Assembly: GCA_016787295.1 (NCBI GenBank)
Contig: JAEUUX010000142.1
Span: 1-42,525, forward strand
Source: Chitinophagales bacterium
GTDB lineage: Bacteria > Bacteroidota > Bacteroidia > Chitinophagales > UBA2359
DNA: 42,525 bases
Reading direction: 5' to 3'
Positions 17,601 to 26,685 of the stretch are shown here, one piece after another. How positions within the stretch are numbered: the first letter of the stretch is position 1; every line of letters begins with the position of its first letter. The notes beneath the pieces are model-generated. The model saw only the letters and a program-made list of their open reading frames with translations. It ran no database searches and was not told the origin of the DNA. Both the position numbers and the translations under genes were made by a program.

Positions 17601-19762
17601 GCAGTAACAGGCAAGTTAATGGTTCGAGAACTCCAATTAGCTTTGGCAATACAACTTCCATTGTAGGTGCTGGGCGGGTCGTCTAATGCAAACCAGTTAG
17701 CACCATTGTCAGGACTGTAATACACTGTCATGTTATCACCTTTGGCAATAGGAGCGCTTTCTTCTACTTCTGCATATTCAAAATATAATTTGGGACCGAA
17801 ACCAGAGCCACCGCTCCAGCCCGTAAGGTTGATAGTGGGAGAAACGGCAGCCGTGCTTGTTAGGTTATTAGCTCCATAATTATATGCAGCAGGACTAGCC
17901 GGATTGGGATTGGTAGATATTTTGAGGGTAGCATCAGCACCCGCTCCTGCACAAGTTCCCACAGCTTGTCCACTTTCGCCCGTGCCAATGTTCCACGCAT
18001 TAGGAGATGCTCCATTAACAGTTTGCGGCATACCCGTTTGTCCTACTGTAGGTGTCATTGTCCAAGCATCACCTACAGCAATGGGCATACTCACAATGCT
18101 TCCCGTGCCGCTTACCGTTACGGTATAGGTGCCAGGAGCAAGTCCTGTAGCAGGATTAGTAGTAGCTCCTGTGTTCCATACATAAGCATGTCCGCCCGTC
18201 AAAGGAGAGGTAGCGCTAACGTTAGGCGTGAAATAAACAGGATTACCAACGGCATCAAAATTCACTACTGCTTGTCCATCATTGACACCAAAACAACTCA
18301 CAGGAATAGTATCCAAATCGGTTGCTTGACAGTTGGAGACACAAGTAGATAGGTAAACAGGTACAGGCACACGCGTTGCACAACCATTGCTTACTACCTC
18401 AGCATAATAGGTAGTAGTGCTGGTGGGCAAAGGACTTGGGGTATAAGTACTACCAACACTTAAGGTGGTACCTCCAACTGCTGCGCTATACCACACCACA
18501 GTAAAACCACCGGGATTGGTAACGGTTATGGGCGTTAATAAAGAATTTGTATTATAACACAATGTTCCTGCAACAGGAGTTAGTGTGGGATAAGGACTGA
18601 TGGTAAAAGTAATAGCCACCAAATTGCAGCGTTTGGTAGTAGATAGTGCAGCAGTGCTGGCTTGTGCAGCATATAGCGTAAGGGGAGTGGAATTGAAAGT
18701 ATAGGTAGCAGGTGCAGCAATAATGCTAGTGCTAGCATTCGTACCTTGCGAAGGGTCAGCCGTATACCAATATATCTCCGACGAAGCATAACCCGCCGAA
18801 CCTATAATAGCAGCATTGTGCTGGGTGAGGTCATAGTTGGTATAAGGCGTAGAACCACATAAATTTACATTCGAAATAGCCGTTAAAAGACCCGAAGGAA
18901 GCGAACCTGTAAAGAGCGTGCCAGCGGGATATTGGGTAGCGAAAGTCGTATTGTAATTTGAACAACTTATTCTTGAAACCCAATTCGCAGAATTATTAAT
19001 AGCCGCTATCCAACCTGCTTGACTTGTAGGAGCGGGCGAAGGCGGCACAAAATAACTAAAATCAGTAGATGTGGAGGGTGCCATTACATTACATTCCATG
19101 CCTGGCACAAGATTAGTAGTGCCTGTTGCAGGAGGAGTGCTTAAAGAAGCTGTTGTAAATCCAGCGGAAGAACTACTGAAACCATATAATACATTACTAT
19201 TGGGATAGGTGGCATTATTAGCTCCCGCAGGATTGGTCCATGTGCCGCCTTGCAAAAAATAAATTTGATCGCCACCAGAATTCATATTCATAGCAACATT
19301 GAAAGCAGAACCGCTCACAAAGGGGGGATTCGGGCAAGCAAGACTCCAAGTGCCCGGAGCAACACTATAGGGCATAGAAGAAGACGGATAAGTCCCTGCA
19401 TATGGATTGTTGGGTGAGGAAACAGGAGCTATACCTGATGAACTAAACGTAATAATAGTTCCAGCAGCAAGAGTAGCTCCTGTATAGGTCATACAAACTA
19501 AACCTTCGTTCTCGCCCCATGTATTGGAAGCACTAACATAAGCACAATCTGTAACGCAAATCTGTGTACCTGTCGTGATAGGTTTAAAACAAACAAAACT
19601 AATTTTGTCTTCCGTACTGGTGCCACTACACGCACCATTATTCGCATTCACCCCAATAACAGCAATATCGCCCTGAGATAGAACAGTTTGTGCAGATAGG
19701 GGTAGTGAAATGCTAAATAGGATGAGGCAAAGAGAGGTAAAGAAAAGTAGATTTTTATTCAT
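11255..19762 (-). CDS. Giant T9SS surface adhesin, N-terminal part (Ig/PKD repeats)
   Basis: 2,835 residues from ATG 19760-19762 to the TAG at 11255. The start is secure because it begins a classic signal peptide (MNKNLLFF, hydrophobic core, cleavage after LPLSAQ). Residues 25-310 form a beta-rich head starting GDIAVIGVNANN, resembling lamin-tail-like domains. At roughly 560-765 is a jelly-roll segment (AWTMTPTVGQ to INNIRID). Ig/PKD-like units follow (CSGNSTTLTASGGTTYLW type). At about 1870-2055 is a second lectin-like jelly roll (NLVVDGSFETF to VAIDDIYIRP). At 2067-2155 is a cadherin-like module with VLTNDTAG. Ig units then lead into the 77-residue repeats. Secretion to the cell surface is inferred from the signal peptide plus the CHU_C domain at the end of the downstream part. 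Expected role is adhesion or gliding. As it stands this half lacks a sorting domain and would not be anchored. Confidence 0.85.
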   Translation of the reverse strand: MNKNLLFFTSLCLILFSISLPLSAQTVLSQGDIAVIGVNANNGACSGTSTEDKISFVCFKPITTGTQICVTDCAYVSASNTWGENEGLVCMTYTGATLAAGTIITFSSSGIAPVSSPNNPYAGTYPSSSMPYSVAPGTWSLACPNPPFVSGSAFNVAMNMNSGGDQIYFLQGGTWTNPAGANNATYPNSNVLYGFSSSSAGFTTASLSTPPATGTTNLVPGMECNVMAPSTSTDFSYFVPPSPAPTSQAGWIAAINNSANWVSRISCSNYNTTFATQYPAGTLFTGSLPSGLLTAISNVNLCGSTPYTNYDLTQHNAAIIGSAGYASSEIYWYTADPSQGTNASTSIIAAPATYTFNSTPLTLYAAQASTAALSTTKRCNLVAITFTISPYPTLTPVAGTLCYNTNSLLTPITVTNPGGFTVVWYSAAVGGTTLSVGSTYTPSPLPTSTTTYYAEVVSNGCATRVPVPVYLSTCVSNCQATDLDTIPVSCFGVNDGQAVVNFDAVGNPVYFTPNVSATSPLTGGHAYVWNTGATTNPATGLAPGTYTVTVSGTGSIVSMPIAVGDAWTMTPTVGQTGMPQTVNGASPNAWNIGTGESGQAVGTCAGAGADATLKISTNPNPASPAAYNYGANNLTSTAAVSPTINLTGWSGGSGFGPKLYFEYAEVEESAPIAKGDNMTVYYSPDNGANWFALDDPPSTYNGSCIAKANWSSRTINLPVTANNNPNVKIAFVWQNNNNVRWASNLSTGTSFSAAINNIRIDHQCTYIPAAVTIPNVPEVTATISTSTTSLCLNALAPTLSVAVTPTTAPSSGTYTYAWSTGATASSITAPTNAAGTTTYTVSVTNTYVVTITAVNGSTSTATRTCTVTDDIDITVNDLPTVNLGSDFIGCNNNFAGVNATIDAGAGFSYSWSNSATTQTINPTTSNTYTVTITDGNGCKSSDAVVITINQPPNVTPADLTITNVTNCALANGALAFPSPGGVTVETGSGFVSTGDDITGTSPLTNLGVGTYTLVYTTNATGCYTEVTVSVGSATALPPTPTISPNNPSICVNGIIPTFTASPNGGGGPSWQWYGPNNNATIISGATNATYTPTAAQVDVSTPGSYDFYVTNTVLGCESLPATVTLTIQAPPTPSIVAVPSSTICSGNSITLDADNIAGATYSWSNSGGSNSSATFAPTNLTASPTTVTYTVTVTEGVCTVPTNIAITVNPNPTAGLLTPTQSLCSLNNGQIAFTNPSGGNVYYSSGTSYNTVTGTDVTGTSPVTALAAGDYTFRFENPTTSCFTDVSTTITNNNTITAPSVAPISAVCYTGLATTNPSISASGSPGTYQWYGPNNPATLIIGETVAAYTPVVVGSATSATTYTFYVASVVGSCESTKTPITFTINPLPSPTINGNDVLCNGTASNTLTVTPAFSSYLWSDGNNGASISNATANNTNYAVTVTDGNGCQSATNVTVVVNNAVTTTITPATIGICNGSSVAFDAGSGFDSYIWSNSGGSSQTASYSNITTNTTYTITVTATQNGVSCSGTANASVTVNPNPNLTATSSQTINVCNGSTANLSSVTYTNSGANGTQFYTDSNGDPVLSASNTIVPTTPGQYIYVLTETVGATGCSDTLQIRVNVNAAPSITLTPNSTSICIGSSFDLSTLTVNDANSTTGTISYHSGTPATVANQLASASVSPTTNTTYYIKKTVGTCSDEEPFAITVNPLPTASIGGSTAICSGNSTTLTASGGTTYLWNNNSTNAALAVSPTSNTTYTVTVTNANNCSSITSASVTVNTVLSLSNQQTNCNIAGTQYTVSFDINGTGPFSVTGVAGTLTGNSFVSNAIPIASTPTISISSTATGACPAISYTPTPACTTPSSCTTTTGCFGANLVVDGSFETFNAGTPFTNFTSNYDYSPCPGTICTNSSTGQPILCQYDFSVQTSPNPCNSDFSSNLNDHTSGSGNMMIVDFPAGNVGTNNRIWCQTVSLAANTNYCFGAYFINILPTGTGLPTPLLGLSANGTLLGTVGVPETEQWTSGSYQFNSGAGGSYTICITNENFGAIGYDVAIDDIYIRPTTTGTPPNATDDIASICQGQASQVINVLTNDTAGSNPIASINIITPPPFTDGEISAVNFAAGTVTFTPFAGFSGTTSFQYQACDASGCCDIATVTITQNLLPNASISGTSTICSGQTTTLTANGGTTYTWNIGGSNPISVSPTTNTTYTVTVTNANSCSTVTTVTVTVNNAPTASITIAETSGTANDGTLCVGSALSITATGGASYQWTVPGGGTNNSNPLSTAAATTANGGNYTVVVTDANGCTASTTTLITVNNNPAPSISITENSGTANNNAICLGAAATITASGGGTYQWTLPNASTPTTNPLNIIAATATDNGVYTVTVTNNGCTNTATVNLTVHTVPSPSISGTSTVCNGQSTALTANGGTTYAWSTGGANPITVSPTANTTYTVTVTDSNSCTASTTTLVTVNSLPNASISGNAPICNGDPITLTANGGTTYDWSTGGANPITVSPTANTTYTVTVSDANNCSTITTASVTVNPLPAISLATSCGATPFNGSGTITVTASVVDGGTLEYSSNGTTFQSNNVFNNLTNGGYTITVRVIGTNCTNTATTNISCACTAPTLAINPPAAICQNSASNATVNLTNTIGTNTGTSPVYYSTQALANAGGSGDIITPTAVGTGTYYIRVNNPADATCFTVEQVDVTINSLPVAITTPADNTACSSPFNGSIDLSVTSAGTHSFAWSTGVASEDLPNVANGSYTVTITNTTTNCSTTVSATIGNNTNAPTATTNVTDNTACSTPFDGDINLSVTSPGTHTFLWNNGEPTEDLTNFANGS

Positions 19763-19885
19763 ACGTAATTGTTTTTACTTTTTAGAGAAGGTTTTTTTAG
19801 CGGAAATCTATCCGTTTTGAACATAGACGCAATAAAGTATAATAAGGTTGCATCAACTTGTTTTTTTTTTAACAAAATTTTGCCA

Positions 19886-19893
19886 CAAAGTTA
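19886..19893 (-). promoter_or_regulatory. Bacteroidetes -7 box upstream of the giant adhesin
   Basis: TAACTTTG on the minus strand fits TAnnTTTG and lies 124 nt upstream of the start at 19762, giving a 5' leader near 120 nt that includes a poly-A tract on the minus strand (T-run on plus, 19861-19870). A properly spaced -33 TTTG is not evident; the nearest TTG is 26 nt away. Confidence 0.45.
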
Positions 19894-20168
19894 CGGCATA
19901 TCAACTTTTTTTTGTTGTACAAATTTAGAACTTTGTTACAGACCTCTAAAATTGCTTTGTAAATAGGCTATTAACGCAAGAATGGCAAAAAGTATTGTCC
20001 TAACTATGCATTATAAACTGATATTTTTGTGATATTGCTGCAAAACGCTGCAAAAGTAGGGTTTTTTACCAACAAAATGAGTAGAAAATTGCCAAAATAA
20101 CCTTAATATAATATCAACATTGCCCTGAATAGTCATGTTTGAGTCTTGTTTGATGTAGCAAGAGAATA
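19894..20168. other. Intergenic region without recognised gene
   Basis: A+T-rich gap between the giant adhesin promoter and the ruvC terminator. It contains GTTGTACAAA (19914-19923), close to a palindrome found twice elsewhere in the window. A minus-strand TAnnTTTG match (TACTTTTG, 20051-20058) has no good -33. I see no ORF or RNA structure here. Confidence 0.6.
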
Positions 20169-20216
20169 AAATTTTTCCGTAGCAGATGGTTTAAATCCAG
20201 CGCTACGGAAAAATTT
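20169..20216 (-). terminator. Terminator of ruvC
   Basis: Perfect 15-bp inverted repeat AAATTTTTCCGTAGC (20169-20183) / GCTACGGAAAAATTT (20202-20216) with an 18-nt loop, 16 bp past the ruvC stop. The arms supply the U-tract. Confidence 0.75.
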
Positions 20217-20232
20217 GTCGCACAAAATAGGC

Positions 20233-20802
20233 TTATTGTTTTACTTTATCGGGATTATTCGTAACAAAATTTTTCCAACTATTGCTTTTATTGGTTTTTT
20301 TTGCTTTATTTGGGGTACTGGTGATAGCATTCTGCCGCAAATAGTGACAAACTGCCACGCTTAGGGCATCGGTGGCATCGAGAAATTGAGGAAGTGTGTC
20401 TATTTTTAACATATGTTGTAGCATGGCTGCAATTTGTTCTTTGGTAGCGCTACCTTTGCCCGTGATAGCTTGTTTGATGGTGCGCGGAGCATATTCCGAT
20501 ACAGGAATGTTTTGCATCATAGCCGCTGCAATGGCAACACCTTGCGCCCTGCCGAGCTTGAGCATCGACTGCACATTTTTTCCGTGAAAAGGCGCTTCAA
20601 TGGCTAACTCATCAGGTTGATAGGTGGTGACGAGATAGGTGATTTTTTCGTAAATCTTTTTTAATTTTTCGTAATGATCTTCGTATTGATGTAGTTGAAT
20701 GACACCCAAACTTTCTATAGTTATTTTTTTATTATCTATGCTAATGATAGCATATCCCATAACTAACGTACCGGGGTCTATGCCAATGATTTTTTGTGCC
20801 AT
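20233..20802 (-). CDS. ruvC: Crossover junction endodeoxyribonuclease RuvC
   Basis: 189 residues. RuvC is the Holliday-junction resolvase that, with the RuvAB branch-migration motor, nicks symmetric strands to finish homologous recombination. The N-terminal IIGIDPGT carries Asp9. LAIEAPF gives Glu69 followed by FHGKNVQSMLKLGRAQGVA, the dimer/substrate helix. LDATDALSVAVCH supplies Asp142 and Asp145. These are the acidic quartet expected of the RNase H-like fold. Length is slightly above the usual 170-180 because of a basic, Asn/Lys-rich tail after residue 160. The ATG at 20802 directly precedes the conserved first strand, so the start is secure. It stands alone: ruvA and ruvB are not adjacent, as is common in Bacteroidetes. 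A strong terminator follows at 20169-20216. Confidence 0.95.
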   Translation of the reverse strand: MAQKIIGIDPGTLVMGYAIISIDNKKITIESLGVIQLHQYEDHYEKLKKIYEKITYLVTTYQPDELAIEAPFHGKNVQSMLKLGRAQGVAIAAAMMQNIPVSEYAPRTIKQAITGKGSATKEQIAAMLQHMLKIDTLPQFLDATDALSVAVCHYLRQNAITSTPNKAKKTNKSNSWKNFVTNNPDKVKQ

Positions 20803-21199
20803 GAAAATGATTTATTAATGGTTGAAAAAAAACGCTCAATGCTTGTCATTGTTAGCTAATAAACAGTATCAGAAAACAATAATATACAACATGAAATAAG
20901 GAAATAATTGGACTACATAATAAGCCATGAAACAGAAATGGATTAAACCATAAAGCAACTATTTTACGCTGCTATTGTTATGCTATTTAAAAAATATTGT
21001 TGTTAATAAACACGTTTAGCAGTATTATACCATGTTGTTCGTAGCCATAAAAAAGAAAACTCAATATGGCTTTATGCAATACAACTTGACATTTTTTTTA
21101 TCGTAAATAACTTAAATTTTGCATCAAGGAAAAGGCACTGTTCTTACAAAAAGAAACACATTGCCAAACGTACATTTCTAATAAAAAACATTGAAAATA
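20803..21199. other. Divergent intergenic region ruvC / flippase-like gene
   Basis: About 400 bp, A+T-rich. TTGACA at 21086-21091 and AAATTTTG at 21114-21121 could be a degenerate plus-strand promoter, but the spacing and the TA of the -7 box do not fit well. No convincing promoter for ruvC was found. No ORF or hairpin seen. Confidence 0.4.
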
Positions 21200-22153
21200 A
21201 TGCTTAAAAAATACCTACTTTTTTTCTTTCAATTAGTATTATTGTTAGCTTTATTGATAGTATTGTCAAAGCAAATAGGAACATGGTCACTACTTGTTGA
21301 GCAGTGGCGGATTATTGCTCAATATAATGCAGTGTTAACCTATAGTTTGATAAGCACAGTGATATTATTGAGTGTGCTAAACTATTTAGTGGAGGCACGT
21401 CGTTGGCAATTTTTATTGCAACATACTTTATCGCTGTCTTTATTGGCTGCTTTGCAAAGCGTATTGGCAGGTATAAGTTTAGGAATTATTACACCCAATA
21501 GGGTAGGGGAGTTTGGCGGAAGGGTATTAACTTTGCCACAACAACAAGCAAAAGCTGCGCTTATTATGGTGGTTGGTCAGTTGGCACAATTAATAGTCAC
21601 GATGGGAGCAAGTGCTATTGGTTTTGTGTATTATATGTACAAACAACCCTTATTACCTATTTGGACTATACAAGTTATAATGGCAGGAAGTGTTGTAGCA
21701 TGGCTTTTATTGGTAACAATATATTATTGGGGAATAGTTTATTTGCCTAAAGTTGCTTGGCTAAAACGTTGGATAACAGTAAAAGATACATTACAACAAT
21801 ACACAAAAAAAGAATTGCAAATTGTATTATTGTGGTCGTTATTGCGCTGGGTTATTTATGTAGTGCAGTATATGTTATTGTTAGCGGCATTTGAAATAAA
21901 GGCAAATAGTATGATGATGATAGGAATGATATGTAGTAGTTATTTTGCACAAACATTGCTACCTACATTTGGTTTGGTGGAAATTGGAGTTAGAGGAAAT
22001 GTAGCAGTATTTTTTGCGCAAAATTTTTCAACCTCACCGCATAGTGCTGTATTGTTAGCTTCTATTATGTTATGGTGTATCAATTTGGGTGTACCTGCTT
22101 TATTGGGTTGGTTTTTTTTAAGCAACTCCAATACAACAAAAGCAAAACTTTGA
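21200..22153 (+). CDS. Flippase-like integral membrane protein (LPG synthase TM / UPF0104 type)
   Basis: 317 residues from ATG 21200 (MLKKYLLFFF); a TTG at 21191 would add three residues, and ATG is preferred. Seven to eight hydrophobic segments span the protein. The segment around NYLVEARRWQFLL, then GISLGIITPNRVGEFGGRV, is the most telling: an Arg-Trp-rich loop followed by (T)PxRxGEF(G/A)GR is the hallmark of the lysylphosphatidylglycerol synthase transmembrane/UPF0104 (AglD-like) family. Near the C-terminus LLPTFGLVEIGVRGNVA is a second typical motif. Members are thought to flip or modify lipids or lipid-linked glycans in the inner membrane; the C-terminal catalytic domain of MprF is absent, so lysyl transfer is not implied. 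Stand-alone gene; no clear terminator follows. Confidence 0.8.
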   Translation: MLKKYLLFFFQLVLLLALLIVLSKQIGTWSLLVEQWRIIAQYNAVLTYSLISTVILLSVLNYLVEARRWQFLLQHTLSLSLLAALQSVLAGISLGIITPNRVGEFGGRVLTLPQQQAKAALIMVVGQLAQLIVTMGASAIGFVYYMYKQPLLPIWTIQVIMAGSVVAWLLLVTIYYWGIVYLPKVAWLKRWITVKDTLQQYTKKELQIVLLWSLLRWVIYVVQYMLLLAAFEIKANSMMMIGMICSSYFAQTLLPTFGLVEIGVRGNVAVFFAQNFSTSPHSAVLLASIMLWCINLGVPALLGWFFLSNSNTTKAKL

Positions 22154-22440
22154 CAAATAGCTGTAATAAAAAACGTAGCAAGAATAAGCATTAAAATAGT
22201 TATTGCTTATCAATAGATAGATAACAACAAGATAGAACTATTAAGAAAAAAGTAGTAGTAAAAAACACTTAAGCAGTTTATTGCTAATCTCAAATAGTGG
22301 TTATGGAATGCAATTAATTGCAAATAAGCATTAACAAAATAAGCATGATTATTACTTGCAAAGGTAGCGTTTTTTTATGATATTGTAGCTATATGTACAT
22401 TATTTTTTTCAAACAAAAAGCAATAAAAAAATAGTATTGG
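22154..22440. other. A+T-rich intergenic DNA
   Basis: No ORF of note. The string AATAAGCAT recurs at about 22183 (AATAAGCATT), 22325 and 22339. ATAAGCA (22184-22190) can pair with TGCTTAT (22204-22210) but no U-tract follows. A minus-strand TAnnTTTG match is present near 22358-22366 without an upstream -33. Confidence 0.4.
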
Positions 22441-22468
22441 AAAAATAGCAGCAAAATGCCCTATTTTT
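22441..22468 (-). terminator. Possible terminator of a minus-strand array transcript
   Basis: AAAAATAG (22441-22448) pairs with CTATTTTT (22461-22468), with an inner GCA/TGC pairing. Read on the minus strand it is followed by U-rich sequence. It sits just past the left end of the GCTAACAA array, opposite the minus-strand promoter at 22846-22876. Confidence 0.4.
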
Positions 22469-22480
22469 TAAGTAATATTC

Positions 22481-22722
22481 GCTAACAAATATACAGCTAT
22501 TGCTAACGATAACTTTATTTTTGCTAACAACTGCAAAATGCTTGCTAACACATATACTGATGCTTGCTAACAACTACATGATGTTTGTTAGAAAGTGTAT
22601 TGTTTTTGCTAACAACAAGGCTATATTTGCTAACAGATGCGTAATATTTAATGTTTCTTTAAGATTACTTTGCTAACAAATGCTTTATTATTGTTTGTAG
22701 TCATTGCTATTATTGCTAACAA
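22481..22722. repeat. 21-bp-phased array of GCTAACAA motifs
   Basis: GCTAAC begins at 22481, 22502, 22523, 22544, 22566, 22608, 22629, 22672 and 22715; six of the nine are the full GCTAACAA. Spacings are 21, 21, 21, 22, 42, 21, 43 and 43, that is one or two 21-22-bp steps. At the skipped position 22587 a degenerate GTTAGAAA is found. The register continues weakly to GCTG at 22736 and 22757. The 13 bp between motifs are not conserved apart from T-richness just before each motif. Two helical turns per unit suggests either protein binding on one DNA face or a decayed minisatellite. Confidence 0.85.
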
Positions 22723-22845
22723 ACAGTGGAATATTGCTGTAAATAGCTGTATTATTGCTGGTATTTGGAAGTAATTAATTACAAAAATAGAAATAACATA
22801 GTAAAAAAAATAAAGGTTATCTGGTATTTTTTTAAAAAAATTACA

Positions 22846-22876
22846 CAAAGTTAGTGTTTTTCTATGATTTTTCATA
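22846..22876 (-). promoter_or_regulatory. Minus-strand promoter reading into the GCTAACAA array
   Basis: On the minus strand, TATG (22876-22873), 19 nt, then TAACTTTG (22853-22846), a perfect TAnnTTTG. No protein-coding gene lies downstream on this strand before the flippase gene; the transcript would run through the motif array to the hairpin at 22441-22468. It overlaps a mirror-image plus-strand promoter. Confidence 0.45.
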
Positions 22877-22893
22877 AAAAACTCTTACCTTTG
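22863..22893 (+). promoter_or_regulatory. Promoter of the 22955 gene
   Basis: TATG (22863-22866), 19 nt, then TACCTTTG (22886-22893). The -7 box matches TAnnTTTG; the -33 has ATG in place of TTG. The predicted start of transcription is near 22898, giving a leader of about 55 nt to the ATG at 22955. Confidence 0.6.
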
Positions 22894-22954
22894 CCAAATT
22901 ATTACACGATTATACAATCATTTTATTTTTTGTTTTACGCTTTAAAATTGTACT

Positions 22955-23635
22955 ATGAAAAGATTATATAACATCTCTATTTTAGTTTTACTACAACATG
23001 CTCGTATTGTTATCGAATTATTAAAACAAGATTTAGATGTATTTGCAACACAAGATTCCAGCTTTAATGCAGCTAAAATTACGGAATTACAAGATTTATT
23101 AAATGAAGCTAATCAACTTCCTGACAAATCTATACTTGACGAACAAGCTGATTTAACTCAACAGTTTTTGGAATTAATTGAAGATGGCAAACAACATTAT
23201 AAAGAGTTGTTCTACTTTATTAGAAAAGCATTTAATAGCCAAATAACTATACAAAACCTATTAGGAAAAAACACTTTTTCGGCTGCCAAAAGAAATCAAT
23301 TAGCTTTTATTCAGTTTTTTAAAGTATTGAATGACATACAACCAAATTACGAAGCTGATTTATTAGCTGCGGGAGCCAAACCTGCTTTATTGGAGCGCAC
23401 CACTATTTTATGCCAAAAAATAGAAGCAATAAGTACTAAGCGAGAGATTTTTAAAAGAGAACGACAAGGGAAAACGGTATACCGTGTAGAAAAAGTTAAT
23501 GATTTATATGTTGCTATGAGTAACATTGAGCGTTTAGCGTTGCTTGTTTATCAAGATAACATCTCCAAAATAAAGGCGTACACCATTCCACGAGCTAATC
23601 GCAACAAAAAAATCACTACTACGCCGAAACGTTGA
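22955..23635 (+). CDS. Uncharacterised alpha-helical cytoplasmic protein
   Basis: 226 residues, not assigned to a family. No signal peptide and no clear membrane segment; the sequence is almost entirely predicted helix, with charged amphipathic stretches such as ITELQDLLNEANQLP and LTQQFLELIEDGKQHYKELF. A more distinctive central part reads YFIRKAFNSQITIQNLLG followed by FSAAKRNQLAFIQFFKVL. The tail is basic (RANRNKKITTTPKR), compatible with nucleic-acid or phosphate binding, but this is only a composition argument. The ATG is well placed behind a TAnnTTTG promoter. It lies alone between the GCTAACAA array and katG, transcribed away from the array. A helical bundle or structural role is conceivable; no function is claimed. 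Confidence 0.75.
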   Translation: MKRLYNISILVLLQHARIVIELLKQDLDVFATQDSSFNAAKITELQDLLNEANQLPDKSILDEQADLTQQFLELIEDGKQHYKELFYFIRKAFNSQITIQNLLGKNTFSAAKRNQLAFIQFFKVLNDIQPNYEADLLAAGAKPALLERTTILCQKIEAISTKREIFKRERQGKTVYRVEKVNDLYVAMSNIERLALLVYQDNISKIKAYTIPRANRNKKITTTPKR

Positions 23636-23876
23636 TGTTTTGTAAGTTACAAGTAATCATCTTGTAAAATTTTAGAGATAAATAGACAAATTTTATTACT
23701 AAAACGTTATTAAGTGCTTATAGCTTAATCATTACAATAGCTAAAAAGTATTTTGGAGGCATTAAAATGAAAAGTATTGCTTTTTGTTATCAATAGCATA
23801 GTAGTTAGTGTTGAAGGAAGTGTGTATGCTATATTTTGTTTGTTCATTAATGGGTTTCATATAGAGGCATATAACA
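23636..23876. other. Intergenic DNA, weak hairpin only
   Basis: TTACAAG (23647-23653) / CTTGTAA (23661-23667), followed by AAATTTTA, may end the upstream transcript weakly. Otherwise A+T-rich with no ORF; the strong terminator at 23877-23914 lies at its right edge. Confidence 0.45.
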
Positions 23877-23914
23877 AAAAATAGCCCTACCATAGCAATG
23901 GCGGGGCTATTTTT
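23877..23914. terminator. Bidirectional terminator, katG end
   Basis: 11-bp stem AAAAATAGCCC (23877-23887) / GGGCTATTTTT (23904-23914), 16-nt loop, with U-tracts available in both directions. It lies between convergent genes, 24 bp past the katG stop. Confidence 0.8.
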
Positions 23915-23937
23915 GTGGTATGAAAATTAGTAAAAAA

Positions 23938-26414
<2,477 letters not shown>

Positions 26415-26446
26415 CAAAGTTACGTTGTTTTTTTTGTTCTACCAAA
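26415..26446 (-). promoter_or_regulatory. katG promoter
   Basis: Minus strand TTTG (26446-26443), 20 nt, TAACTTTG (26422-26415): both elements of the Bacteroidetes housekeeping promoter with canonical spacing. It directs transcription towards katG through the 265-nt leader. Confidence 0.75.
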
Positions 26447-26631
26447 TTCTTTTGTAGGTTTTTGGGGATTTACAACGAACTTATAGAGGTATGCTATATT
26501 GCCTATTTACCTTGAAATAATACAATGAACTTTAAAGAGGTAGCCAACTTGTTAGGAATAAGACAAAATTGTCTGCTAAAAACAAATACTACCCCAAAAA
26601 GAATTGTTAAGAGAACTAAATACATGAAAAA

Positions 26632-26663
26632 TTTGGTAAACTAATCTAAACATTGTATCTTTG
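26632..26663 (+). promoter_or_regulatory. aroQ promoter
   Basis: TTTG (26632-26635), 20 nt, TATCTTTG (26656-26663). The match is complete, and the -7 box overlaps the upstream TTG codon at 26653, ruling that codon out as the translation start. The leader to ATG 26686 is about 17 nt. Confidence 0.75.
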
Positions 26664-26685
26664 CATTGTTAAATCCAAAAGTCAA

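Noticed and set aside
22481-22722. CRISPR array
   Set aside because: The conserved part is only 6-8 nt and the period is 21 bp, far from repeat/spacer sizes; no cas genes nearby.
22481-22722. DnaA-box cluster / oriC
   Set aside because: The motif GCTAACAA does not fit TTATNCACA and no dnaA, dnaN or replication gene is near.
26525-26611. 28-codon ORF starting MNFKEVANLLGIRQ
   Set aside because: It looks faintly like a helix-turn-helix opening, but is far too short and has no promoter; kept only as a curiosity.
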